From positions 248,001 through 312,000 of the forward strand of contig CP119317.1 in assembly GCA_029203125.1 (NCBI GenBank): a stretch of DNA of 64,000 nt, read 5' to 3'. Each line of letters opens with the position of its first letter. Within the stretch, counting starts at the first letter, position 1. This stretch comes from Candidatus Cohnella colombiensis (GTDB lineage: Bacteria; Bacillota; Bacilli; Paenibacillales; Paenibacillaceae). The notes under the pieces were generated by a model, which saw only the letters and a program-made list of their open reading frames with translations, was not told the DNA's origin and ran no database searches. Both the position numbers and the translations under genes were made by a program. Below, one piece after another: positions 42,353 through 49,939 of this stretch.

Positions 42353-42383
42353 TCCGGCTTCACGCCGTAGCGCAGTGAAGCCG
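42353..42383 (+). other. Intercistronic hairpin before the TRAP binding-protein gene
   Basis: CCGGCTTCAC and GTGAAGCCGG are perfect 10-nt arms around an 11-nt loop, with no T run after them. It may protect or process the mRNA, or partly attenuate it, between the dehydrogenase and DctP genes. Confidence 0.6.
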
Positions 42384-42430
42384 GGTATAGAACTAAAATA
42401 AAAGATTCAAACATCAGGAGGTCACTAACA

Positions 42431-43465
42431 ATGTTTAAGAAGTCAATCGCAGTATCAATGATGATTGTTCTGCTTCTTGTAAGCGCTGTCGCATGCGGTA
42501 AAGCAAATAATGAATCATCTTCATCAAGCTCTTCAGCAGCTAGCGGTTCCAATAGTACCGACAAGAGTGTTACATTGCGTCTAGGTCACATAACAGGCGA
42601 TTCGGATGCTTGGCACATTGGAGCACTGAAATTCGCAGAATTAGTGAAAGAGAAATCCAATGGCACTGTAACGGTTGATGTATTCCCAAGCTCAACGCTC
42701 GGTAACGACCGCGACTTAATTGAAGGAATGCAGCTTGGTTCAGTTGACTTCGCACTAGTTGCGGGCGTTCTCTCAAACTTCTATGAGCCATATTCAATAC
42801 TAGAGCTTCCGTACTTGTTCCGTGATGAAGATCATCTGAAGAAAGTATTGTATGGAGAAGTAGGCGAGAAGCTACAAAATGATTTGCTCGCAAATGCACA
42901 AATTCGTGGGCTTGAGTTCTGGGTTAGAGGTCCTCGCGAATTGACAACGAACAAAAAGGTTGAGAAGGTTGAAGATTTGAAAGGTCTGAAAATCCGTGTT
43001 CCTGAAATTCCTGCATCGATCGCTGCATGGCAAGCAATGGGCGCATCCCCGACTCCAATGGCGTTCGGTGAAGTGTACTCTTCCTTGCAAACAGGCGTAA
43101 TTGATGGTCAAGAAAACCCATTCGCCTTGATCTCAAGTAACAAGCTTCAAGAAGTTCAGAAGTACCTTGTATTAACGAATCACTTGTATGGTTATGTTCA
43201 ATTGACGATGAGTGACATCACTTACCAAAAGCTGTCTCCAGCTCAACAAAAGGCAGTAGAAGAAGCTGCAAGAGAAGCAACTGAATTCGAAAACAATCTT
43301 GTTGCTGAGAATGAAATCAAATTGCTTGAAGGACTGAAAGTAGGCGGCATGGAAGTGATCGAAGTAGATACGACTGGATTTGCGGAAAAAGCATCTACGG
43401 TTCATGCTGACTTTGCTAAGAAATATGGACAAGAATTGTACGATAGCATTGTTAACACGAAATAA
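42431..43465 (+). CDS. dctP: TRAP transporter solute-binding lipoprotein (DctP)
   Basis: 344 residues with a lipobox at LVSAVACG and a Ser-rich linker, then the DctP fold: LRLGHITGDSDAWHIGALKFAE, FPSSTLGNDRDLIEGMQLGSVDF and the conserved carboxylate-binding Arg in LKGLKIRVPEIP, plus GVIDGQENPF. AGGAGG is 9 nt before the ATG. The ligand should be a sugar acid or similar carboxylate matched to the adjacent kinase and RuBisCO-like protein. A strong hairpin follows, giving the binding protein higher transcript levels than the membrane subunits. Confidence 0.93.
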   Translation: MFKKSIAVSMMIVLLLVSAVACGKANNESSSSSSSAASGSNSTDKSVTLRLGHITGDSDAWHIGALKFAELVKEKSNGTVTVDVFPSSTLGNDRDLIEGMQLGSVDFALVAGVLSNFYEPYSILELPYLFRDEDHLKKVLYGEVGEKLQNDLLANAQIRGLEFWVRGPRELTTNKKVEKVEDLKGLKIRVPEIPASIAAWQAMGASPTPMAFGEVYSSLQTGVIDGQENPFALISSNKLQEVQKYLVLTNHLYGYVQLTMSDITYQKLSPAQQKAVEEAAREATEFENNLVAENEIKLLEGLKVGGMEVIEVDTTGFAEKASTVHADFAKKYGQELYDSIVNTK

Positions 43466-43474
43466 CAATTAGAT

Positions 43475-43520
43475 AGCCGGTGTCTGTATTTACATTCATC
43501 ATGCGGACACCGGCTTTTTG
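43475..43520 (+). terminator. Terminator-like hairpin between dctP and dctQ
   Basis: AGCCGGTGTC and GACACCGGCT pair around a ~26-nt loop and end in TTTTTGG. It is probably leaky, so that more binding protein than membrane subunits is made. Confidence 0.8.
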
Positions 43521-43563
43521 GTTTCATGAAGTGGGATTGTCCCCTGAACAGGAGGTTTAATGT

Positions 43564-44088
43564 ATGAAGTTATATATGAAGGGCGTAGACTACCTGAACA
43601 AATTAGTAGGTATCGTAGTCGGTTTAATGCTAGGAGCAATGTCCATTTTAATTATTGCTCAAGTCATTAGTCGTTTCCTTATTGATATTCCGCTTACATG
43701 GTCAGAAGAAGCAGCCCGATATTTAATGATCTATTCAGTATTCCTTGGTGCATCACTTGCATTGCGGAATCATCGTCTCATCGCCATTGAGGTTGTTTCG
43801 GAGCTTGTTAAGCCGAAAATAAGAAAAGTATTAAGAATTACGGTATTGGTGATTTCTATCATTTTCTGCGCAATGCTATTGTTCAAAGGAATTGATATTA
43901 TGGAAATCGTAAGCCGGCAGAAATCAGCAGCGCTTAGAATTCCAATGGATATTCCATATATGGCAATCCCAATCGGCGCTGCACTTATGATCATCAATGC
44001 GATTGCTTGTATTATTGAGTTCTGGACTACAGAAGATGTGGATACCTCTGAAGCTACAGAGGCGCTTAAGGCAGGTGAGCAGTTGTAA
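43564..44088 (+). CDS. dctQ: TRAP transporter small membrane subunit (DctQ)
   Basis: 174 residues with four membrane helices. The family pattern RFLIDIPLTWSEEAARYLMIYSVFLGASLALR is clear and the position between DctP and DctM confirms it. AGGAGG is 8 nt before the ATG. The stop overlaps the dctM start by one base (TAATG), so the two are translationally coupled. Confidence 0.93.
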   Translation: MKLYMKGVDYLNKLVGIVVGLMLGAMSILIIAQVISRFLIDIPLTWSEEAARYLMIYSVFLGASLALRNHRLIAIEVVSELVKPKIRKVLRITVLVISIIFCAMLLFKGIDIMEIVSRQKSAALRIPMDIPYMAIPIGAALMIINAIACIIEFWTTEDVDTSEATEALKAGEQL

Positions 44089-45362
44089 TGGGAATCATAT
44101 TATTTGTATGTCTTATTATATTCTTTGCTCTAGGCGTTCCAATTGCAATCTCGATGGGTCTAGCATCAGCCGTAGCCATTCTATGGGATGGTGGCACACC
44201 GCTAATCGTATTGGTACAGCGGTCGTTTACCTCCATTGATTCATTTCCGATTATGTCGATTCCTTTCTTCATATTAGCCGGGGTATTGATGGAGTTCGGT
44301 GGGATATCCAAACGATTGATTGCGTTCGCGAACGCATTGACGGGTCATTTCACGGGTGGTCTTGCGATTGTAACGGTCGTTACTTCGATGTTCTTTGCGG
44401 CAATCTCAGGTTCAAGCGCTGCGACGACTGCTGCGTTAGGAAGCATCCTCATTCCTGCCATGATTGCACGGGGATACCATAAGAACTTTTCTGGTGCAGT
44501 GCAATCTGTATCGGGGGAATTAGGAGTAATTCTTCCGCCAAGTATTCCGCTTATTCTCTATGGTGTATCAACAGAAACATCAATCGGCGATTTATTCATG
44601 GCAGGCTTCTTGCCAGGGATATTGATTGCTCTATCATTGATGTTTACCGTCTACATTATCGCTAAGAAACGTAAATATGCGAAAGAAACGAAGAAGTCCG
44701 GCAAGGAATTATGGCAGGCATTCAAGTCTTCATTCTTCGCTTTATTGATGCCTATAATTATTCTAGGTGGAATTTACGGTGGGTTCTTTACACCTACAGA
44801 AGCATCTGGTGTCGCTGTTGCGTATTCATTCATTGTAGGTGTACTCATCTATCGTGAAATTAAGATACCGAAGCTCATTACAATTTTGACACAGTCTGTC
44901 ATCACGACATCTTCCATCATGTTCATTCTTGCTAGTGCTGGATTGTTTGGATGGATTCTGACTCGTGAAGGGATTCCACAAGAAGTTGCACAGTTCTTCA
45001 TGAGTATCTCTGACAACCCAATTATATTCTTGTTGTTAGTTAACCTCTTCCTACTCATCGTAGGGATGTTCATGGAGACGAACGCTTCTATCATTATCTT
45101 AGCTCCATTGCTGTTGCCTGTAGCGATACAACTCGGTGTAGATCCTGTTCACTTCGGTATTATTATGATTGTTAACCTTGCGCTTGGGATGTGTACGCCG
45201 CCGATGGGAATCAATTTGTTCATCTCGGCACAGATCGCCAAGATCAATCTATTGCAAATTACACGAGGCATGCTACCGTTCTATGTTGTACTGCTGATTA
45301 CTTTACTCATGATTACGTATATCCCAGGATTTGCAATGTGGATACCTAATTTAATGAAATAG
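44088..45362 (+). CDS. dctM: TRAP transporter large membrane subunit (DctM)
   Basis: 424 residues with about twelve membrane segments. Signature stretches are PIMSIPFFILAGVLMEFGGISKRL, AAISGSSAATTAALGSILIPAM and GELGVILPPSIPLILYG, followed near the end by LALGMCTPPMGINLF. It uses an ion gradient together with DctP/DctQ to import the substrate. A terminator-like hairpin follows, but the genes for the aldolase-like protein and the anion permease lie just beyond and may be partly co-transcribed. Confidence 0.95.
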   Translation: MGIILFVCLIIFFALGVPIAISMGLASAVAILWDGGTPLIVLVQRSFTSIDSFPIMSIPFFILAGVLMEFGGISKRLIAFANALTGHFTGGLAIVTVVTSMFFAAISGSSAATTAALGSILIPAMIARGYHKNFSGAVQSVSGELGVILPPSIPLILYGVSTETSIGDLFMAGFLPGILIALSLMFTVYIIAKKRKYAKETKKSGKELWQAFKSSFFALLMPIIILGGIYGGFFTPTEASGVAVAYSFIVGVLIYREIKIPKLITILTQSVITTSSIMFILASAGLFGWILTREGIPQEVAQFFMSISDNPIIFLLLVNLFLLIVGMFMETNASIIILAPLLLPVAIQLGVDPVHFGIIMIVNLALGMCTPPMGINLFISAQIAKINLLQITRGMLPFYVVLLITLLMITYIPGFAMWIPNLMK

Positions 45363-45391
45363 AGTAGAGATTCGTATTATCATGGTGTACC

Positions 45392-45420
45392 GAGGAATGG
45401 CCGTTTCGCGGTCATTCCTC
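45392..45420 (+). terminator. Terminator-like hairpin after dctM
   Basis: GAGGAATG-CCG and CGG-CATTCCTC pair around TTTCG, followed by TCTCGATTT. The T run is poor, so readthrough into the aldolase-like gene is likely. Confidence 0.6.
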
Positions 45421-45461
45421 TCTCGATTTGTACGTTTATAAACAGGAGGCGTTCATAAGTT

Positions 45462-46127
45462 ATGCCTGAGACTAACCTTGTTAGACAACAGCTTCAACAA
45501 ACAGGAAAATATATGATGGAATACGGGCTCGCATGGGGCAACTCCGGCAATATCAGTGCGAGAACGACGGATGATCGCTATTTGATTACCGCTAGCGGAA
45601 CGTTCTTAGGTGAGCTCGATGATGCAGACTTAATCGAGTGTGACTTGGCTGGTAACGCCTATGCGACTGAGGGACGTAAAGCTTCTAAGGAAACGCCGAT
45701 GCACCGCGCCATCTATGAAAGTAGACCGGAAATTGGCGCAGTATTGCACGCTTCCCCTTTTTACAGCACACTAGTAGCTAGTTCAAAGCTTGAAATTCCA
45801 ACGAATTGGTTCGTGGAAACGATGTATTATTTGGAAAAGGTTGAGCGTGTCCCTTACTATCATCCGGGTTCAGAAGCGCTTGGTGAAGGGGTGAGGGAGA
45901 AAGCGAAGCTAGCGAACGTGCTTCTTTTGGACAATCATGGCGTTCTTGTGTATGATACTTCCATTCGTGAAGCAAGAATGGCTCTACAAACATTGGAAAT
46001 GGCATGTAAAATGCTGATCACATCACAATCTGCGGGAATAACGATGTCGGGACTCCCGACAGCAACAGAAAGAGAGTTTCTCGAACAAGCTGCTTACAAA
46101 CCAAGAAGAAACTGGAGCATCTCTTAA
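45462..46127 (+). CDS. Class II aldolase/adducin-family protein with an altered zinc site
   Basis: 221 residues, the usual length for FucA/RhaD/OtnC relatives. Conserved stretches are AWGNSGNISAR, LITASGTFLGEL, ASKETPMHRAIY (Glu77), VLHASPFYST (His96) and DNHGVLVYD (His159). In the family the first zinc motif is normally His-x-His; here it is His96-Ala-Ser98, so one ligand is missing. It may bind metal differently or have another activity. Relatives include 3-oxo-tetronate-4-phosphate decarboxylase, a partner of DUF1537 kinases, and aldolases that split ketose-1-phosphates. It could therefore act on the product of the upstream enzymes. AGGAGG lies 12 nt before the ATG. Confidence 0.85.
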   Translation: MPETNLVRQQLQQTGKYMMEYGLAWGNSGNISARTTDDRYLITASGTFLGELDDADLIECDLAGNAYATEGRKASKETPMHRAIYESRPEIGAVLHASPFYSTLVASSKLEIPTNWFVETMYYLEKVERVPYYHPGSEALGEGVREKAKLANVLLLDNHGVLVYDTSIREARMALQTLEMACKMLITSQSAGITMSGLPTATEREFLEQAAYKPRRNWSIS

Positions 46128-46157
46128 TCGTAGTGATGCACTAGGCTAGGAGGACAC

Positions 46158-47441
46158 ATGGAACAGCAAGCTATTATTGCACTAGCAATCTTCTTAATAA
46201 CCTACGGTCTGATTATTGCAGAAAAGATTCACCGTACGATCGTTGCAATGCTTGGTGCTATTGCAGTCGTCGTTTTTGGGATCGTTAGCGTCGATTCAGC
46301 AATTATGCATCATATTGATTTCAATACGCTTGGTCTCTTGATCGGGATGATGATTATTGTTGGTGTAACAGCCAAGACCGGATTGTTTAGCTATGTAGCG
46401 ATGGTGGCGGCGAAGAAAGCGAAAGGCGAGCCAGTGAAGATCATGATCGCACTTGCAGTTGTTACCGCGATTGCTTCGGCTTTTCTTGATAATGTGACGA
46501 CAGTACTGCTTATTGTGCCAGTGTCGTTCAGTATTGCGAGACAGCTCAAAGTACATCCGTTTCCATTTCTCTTCACACAGATATTAGCATCCAATATTGG
46601 GGGAACAGCGACGCTGATCGGAGATCCACCTAATATTATGATCGGTAGCGCGGTGAAAGAGTTAACGTTCATGGCGTTTATCAGCAATCTTACACCTATT
46701 ATAATTATTATTATGTTAGTGCATATTCCGATTTTCATTATAATGTTTCGCAAGAAGCTTCAAACAACTGAAGAATATACACGTAATATCATGAACACAG
46801 ATATTAGCGGATTAATTACCGATCGACCGTTGCTTAATCGTTCTCTGATCGTACTCGGATTAACGATTGTTGGATTTTTCTTGCATCAGACGCTTCATCT
46901 CGAATCTTCGGTTGTTGCGCTAGCGGGCGCATTTGTTCTGCTATTGCTAGCTGGAGAGCATGCGATGGAGGACGCACTTACGAAAGTAGAATGGACGACG
47001 ATCTTCTTCTTCGTTGGGTTGTTTACGCTTGTTGGTGCGCTCGTGGATACTGGAATTGTGAGTGATCTCGCTGTGAAAGCGATGGATTTAACCGGAGGTA
47101 ATGTTGCAGCATCCGCAATGCTTATCTTGTGGATGAGTGCGATTGCGTCCGCATTCCTCGACAACATTCCATTCGTCGCAACGATGATTCCATTAATACA
47201 AGAGATGGGCAACATGGGTGTGAGTAACCTCGAACCGCTATGGTGGAGTCTTGCGCTAGGAGCATGTCTCGGTGGTAATGGGACTTTAATTGGTGCAAGC
47301 GCGAATTTAATTACGGCGGGGCTATCGGCTAAGGAAGGGTACCCGATTACGTTTTTGAAGTTTTTAAAGTATGCGTTCCCGTTAATGCTACTTTCAATCG
47401 TCATCTCCAGCATCTATGTATATCTAAGATATTTGTTGTAA
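46158..47441 (+). CDS. ArsB/NhaD-type anion permease (SLC13-like)
   Basis: 427 residues with ten or more membrane helices. Two inverted halves each carry a similar re-entrant motif: AIASAFLDNVTTVLL and SNIGGTATLIGDPPN in the first, AIASAFLDNIPFVATMIP and LGGNGTLIGASAN in the second. This is the citrate/ArsB/NhaD superfamily. In the operon context it may move an organic acid, an extra route for substrate or waste; arsenite or Na+/H+ exchange cannot be excluded. AGGAGG lies 5 nt before the ATG, 30 nt after the aldolase-like gene. Confidence 0.88.
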   Translation: MEQQAIIALAIFLITYGLIIAEKIHRTIVAMLGAIAVVVFGIVSVDSAIMHHIDFNTLGLLIGMMIIVGVTAKTGLFSYVAMVAAKKAKGEPVKIMIALAVVTAIASAFLDNVTTVLLIVPVSFSIARQLKVHPFPFLFTQILASNIGGTATLIGDPPNIMIGSAVKELTFMAFISNLTPIIIIIMLVHIPIFIIMFRKKLQTTEEYTRNIMNTDISGLITDRPLLNRSLIVLGLTIVGFFLHQTLHLESSVVALAGAFVLLLLAGEHAMEDALTKVEWTTIFFFVGLFTLVGALVDTGIVSDLAVKAMDLTGGNVAASAMLILWMSAIASAFLDNIPFVATMIPLIQEMGNMGVSNLEPLWWSLALGACLGGNGTLIGASANLITAGLSAKEGYPITFLKFLKYAFPLMLLSIVISSIYVYLRYLL

Positions 47442-47511
47442 CGGGCGGTGTCTCCAGAGTATACTTATGGGCTGGGCTGCCACATTGTTATTCATATCGA
47501 TTATAGATTTT

Positions 47512-47561
47512 AGGGATGTATCTCCTGCGTATTGCTGCTGAGGAGGTACATCCCTTCTTTT
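47512..47561 (+). terminator. Rho-independent terminator at the end of the acid-sugar island
   Basis: AGGGATGTA-CTCCT pairs with AGGAG-TACATCCCT around a loop of about 13 nt, followed by TCTTTT. Confidence 0.8.
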
Positions 47562-47714
47562 AATTATCGACTCAAGCAAAATTAGGATGCTTACGCGCAT
47601 TTTGATGAATTCAGAGACGGAGAGGACTGCGGATATGCGGATATGCGGTGGCAGTATGAGCTTGAGGTGGCTATAATTGTACATGGATCGGTTGAATGAG
47701 AAGGAGTGTAACAG

Positions 47715-47951
47715 ATGGAGAAAACTGCGGAAGAAGTTGCCGAGTGGATGGTACAGGAAATAAAGTTTCGGAGTATGTTACGTCAAGAAGAGGCAATCGC
47801 CCACGTACGAACCCACTTTGGAGAAGAGCATGTATTCGTGAATGAGAAAGGCAATGCGTCGCTATCCAAAGATGTAAAGAAAGCTTTTCGCAAGTTGCAC
47901 AACGGAAGAATTGCATGGGATCGTGACGGTTTTTTCTGGGGATGGACGTAG
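47715..47951 (+). CDS. Small protein, DUF6953-like
   Basis: 78 residues with AAGGAG 8 nt before the ATG. It has no signal or membrane segment. The pattern EVAEWMVQEI...LRQEEAIAHVRTHFGEEHVFVNEKGNASL...KAFRKLHNGRIAWDRDGFFW resembles a small family I recall as DUF6953, which has no known role. A TATAAT box at 47672-47677 could serve as the -10 element. A stable hairpin follows the stop. Confidence 0.78.
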   Translation: MEKTAEEVAEWMVQEIKFRSMLRQEEAIAHVRTHFGEEHVFVNEKGNASLSKDVKKAFRKLHNGRIAWDRDGFFWGWT

Positions 47952-47952
47952 A

Positions 47953-47974
47953 AAGGAGGGGGCGACCCCTCCTT
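47953..47974 (+). terminator. Hairpin terminator with GCGA tetraloop
   Basis: AAGGAGGGG and CCCCTCCTT pair perfectly around the GNRA-type loop GCGA, directly after the stop codon. There is only a short T stretch (CATTGATTATTG) behind it. Confidence 0.7.
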
Positions 47975-48142
47975 CATTGATTATTGATTGAATTCAAAAC
48001 AGGATTGTTTGTAACGTTATGTTGAGAAATTGCACGCTTGTTTTTTTTATGTTGTAATTAGATGAATGACTAGGGAACAATAGAACATACATAGATTCGA
48101 ACATGCGCATGTAAGGATATATAGAGTAAGAGGAGAGTAGGT

Positions 48143-48802
48143 ATGGCGAAGCAAAAATATTATGTTGTTTGGGTAGGGAAAGTGCCAGGTGTATATACAA
48201 GTTGGTCGGAGTGTCAGGAGCAAGTAAATCAATTTACGGATGCAAAATACAAGTCCTATGAATCGAAGAGTGAAGCTGAAACGGCTTATCAATTAGGGTG
48301 GAAAAAAAGCTGGGGGCTAGCAAAGGCTGGTGCTACTAAGGATGCCGGGAAGCCTAAGAAAACAACGGAATCTACTATAGCGATGAATGAGCAGATTGAT
48401 TATAACAGCATATCTGTTGATGTAGGTACACACGGCAATCCAGGGCCGGTGGAGTATAAAGGTGTAGATACGCAAACGGGTGATATTCTTTTTTCTTATG
48501 GTCCTATTCGGAAAGGGACGAATAATTTAGGCGAGTTTCTAGCAATAGTGCATGGGTTGGCTTATTTGCAAAAGCTTGGGAGCGATAAGACGATCTATAG
48601 TGATTCCGTCAATGCCCTTAAATGGGTGAAGCAGAAAGCAGTGTCATCCACACTCGTAAGAGACGAATCTACAGCGGAAATCTGGCAGTTGGTAGATCGT
48701 GCGGTTCTTTGGTTAAAGACAAATTCGTATAAGAATAAAGTAACCAAGTGGCAAACGAAGGAATGGGGCGAAATCAAGGCAGATTACGGACGTAAATCGT
48801 GA
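48143..48802 (+). CDS. rnhA: Ribonuclease HI with N-terminal viroplasmin domain
   Basis: 219 residues. The first ~50 form the hybrid-binding (viroplasmin-like) domain (YYVVWVGKVPGVYTSWSECQEQV). A charged linker leads to an RNase HI domain (~85-219) with the four acidic catalytic residues: Asp in ISVDVGTHG, Glu in NNLGEFLAI, Asp in IYSDSVNAL and Asp in EIKADYG. This is the layout of the Bacillus halodurans enzyme, which cleaves RNA in RNA-DNA hybrids. GAGGAGAG precedes the ATG. The following lipoprotein gene starts 4 nt after its stop. Confidence 0.93.
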   Translation: MAKQKYYVVWVGKVPGVYTSWSECQEQVNQFTDAKYKSYESKSEAETAYQLGWKKSWGLAKAGATKDAGKPKKTTESTIAMNEQIDYNSISVDVGTHGNPGPVEYKGVDTQTGDILFSYGPIRKGTNNLGEFLAIVHGLAYLQKLGSDKTIYSDSVNALKWVKQKAVSSTLVRDESTAEIWQLVDRAVLWLKTNSYKNKVTKWQTKEWGEIKADYGRKS

Positions 48803-48806
48803 AAGG

Positions 48807-49622
48807 GTGAAACAAGCATTGTTACAACGCTTTGGGGCATACCTATTATTGAGTGCGTTAGTGCTGGGAGGATGTAGTTCTTCGACGGAAGCTCAGCAAC
48901 AATTACTACAGACTTCGTCACCATCATCCTCACAGATACCATCACCGTCTCTTTCACCGGCAACTACCGCAGATTCGACTATGAAGGACGTGGAAGCTCA
49001 GCTATCAGAGCTTCAGGTTCAGCTTGTATTCGAACAGGTTATCCAAGCCCAGACCGTCAAGCAGATTTCTAGCATTCCTCCTGATACAGTTCTAAAAGAA
49101 CTTTCGATTTCGAGCGGGAAACTGGTATTTTTCAAAAAAACAGACGATGTTGAAAATGTGTATGCTGCCTATCAATCCGGAAATTCCCTATATGATATTG
49201 GCGCAGTTGGTGGAGAAGTATATATGGACGACCTGTCTGTTACAGAGTTAAGTCTGTTCAATCGCTCGTTATTGCGTACGATAGGATCAGTTGGTGCAAA
49301 TGCGTCAATCTATCGTTACTTTTCCATTGCTGATGGGACCATCGAGCCATTTTTAACGGTAGACAACGGGCACGCTCGGGAGATTGATGTTGACGGGGAT
49401 GGAGTAATGGAAGTTATAAGCTCACATGGTCTGCCGATGCAGACATTCCTTTACAAGTGGCAAGACGATCAGTTCATGATGGCGAATGTGAATGAAGCAT
49501 TAGGCGCTGTGTCGGTATACTTTGATGAACAGGCTAATGATTTTAAGGTTCAGTACGAGGTTGGTGGTGTAGAGAAATCGTTCATCTATAAAGATGGAGT
49601 AATGAAACAGTCTGTGCGTTAG
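48807..49622 (+). CDS. Lipoprotein of unknown function
   Basis: About 271 residues from GTG at 48807; TTG at 48819 is an alternative, as AAAGG at 48802-48806 is 12 nt from it. The signal ends in the lipobox LVLGGCS and is followed by a Ser/Thr/Gln/Pro-rich linker (to ~55), then a short helix and a beta-rich domain. A calcium-loop-like DVDGDGVMEV sits in the C-terminal part, as in FG-GAP/VCBS-type propeller blades. No enzyme motif is seen. It is coupled to the RNase H gene by position and ends in a strong terminator. Confidence 0.78.
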   Translation: MKQALLQRFGAYLLLSALVLGGCSSSTEAQQQLLQTSSPSSSQIPSPSLSPATTADSTMKDVEAQLSELQVQLVFEQVIQAQTVKQISSIPPDTVLKELSISSGKLVFFKKTDDVENVYAAYQSGNSLYDIGAVGGEVYMDDLSVTELSLFNRSLLRTIGSVGANASIYRYFSIADGTIEPFLTVDNGHAREIDVDGDGVMEVISSHGLPMQTFLYKWQDDQFMMANVNEALGAVSVYFDEQANDFKVQYEVGGVEKSFIYKDGVMKQSVR

Positions 49623-49640
49623 ACTCAAACCATATCAGAA

Positions 49641-49680
49641 GCAGTTCTCGTTGAATGAAACGGGAACTGCTTTTTTTTTT
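49641..49680 (+). terminator. Rho-independent terminator
   Basis: GCAGTTC-CGTT and AACG-GAACTGC pair around a short loop, followed by ten T residues. Confidence 0.95.
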
Positions 49681-49939
49681 GGATTGTCTAGGACACTAGT
49701 CCCTACATGCAAGTGCATAACTTATGATGTGATATTGGAAATCTTTTGCCTGAAAATCTTTTTTGTAATTTTTTTTATAAAGTAGCTTCAAATCTTACTA
49801 ATCTATCGAATATAATAAAGTAATATAGTACTAGTAATAAAAACCTATTTTTCCTTTTAGTCATAGTCAATAAGTTTCAGTTATTGATGTAAAATGCTGT
49901 CGGTGAGATCAACGCAACCAGAAAATGGAGGAATTATCT
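49681..49939 (+). other. A+T-rich leader of the large SLH repeat protein
   Basis: No gene is seen. It contains long T and A runs, a TATAAT at 49811-49816 without a good -35 box, and the GGAGG ribosome site at 49928-49932. It could be a long regulated 5' leader, as is common for S-layer-type genes, but no known riboswitch was recognised. Confidence 0.5.
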
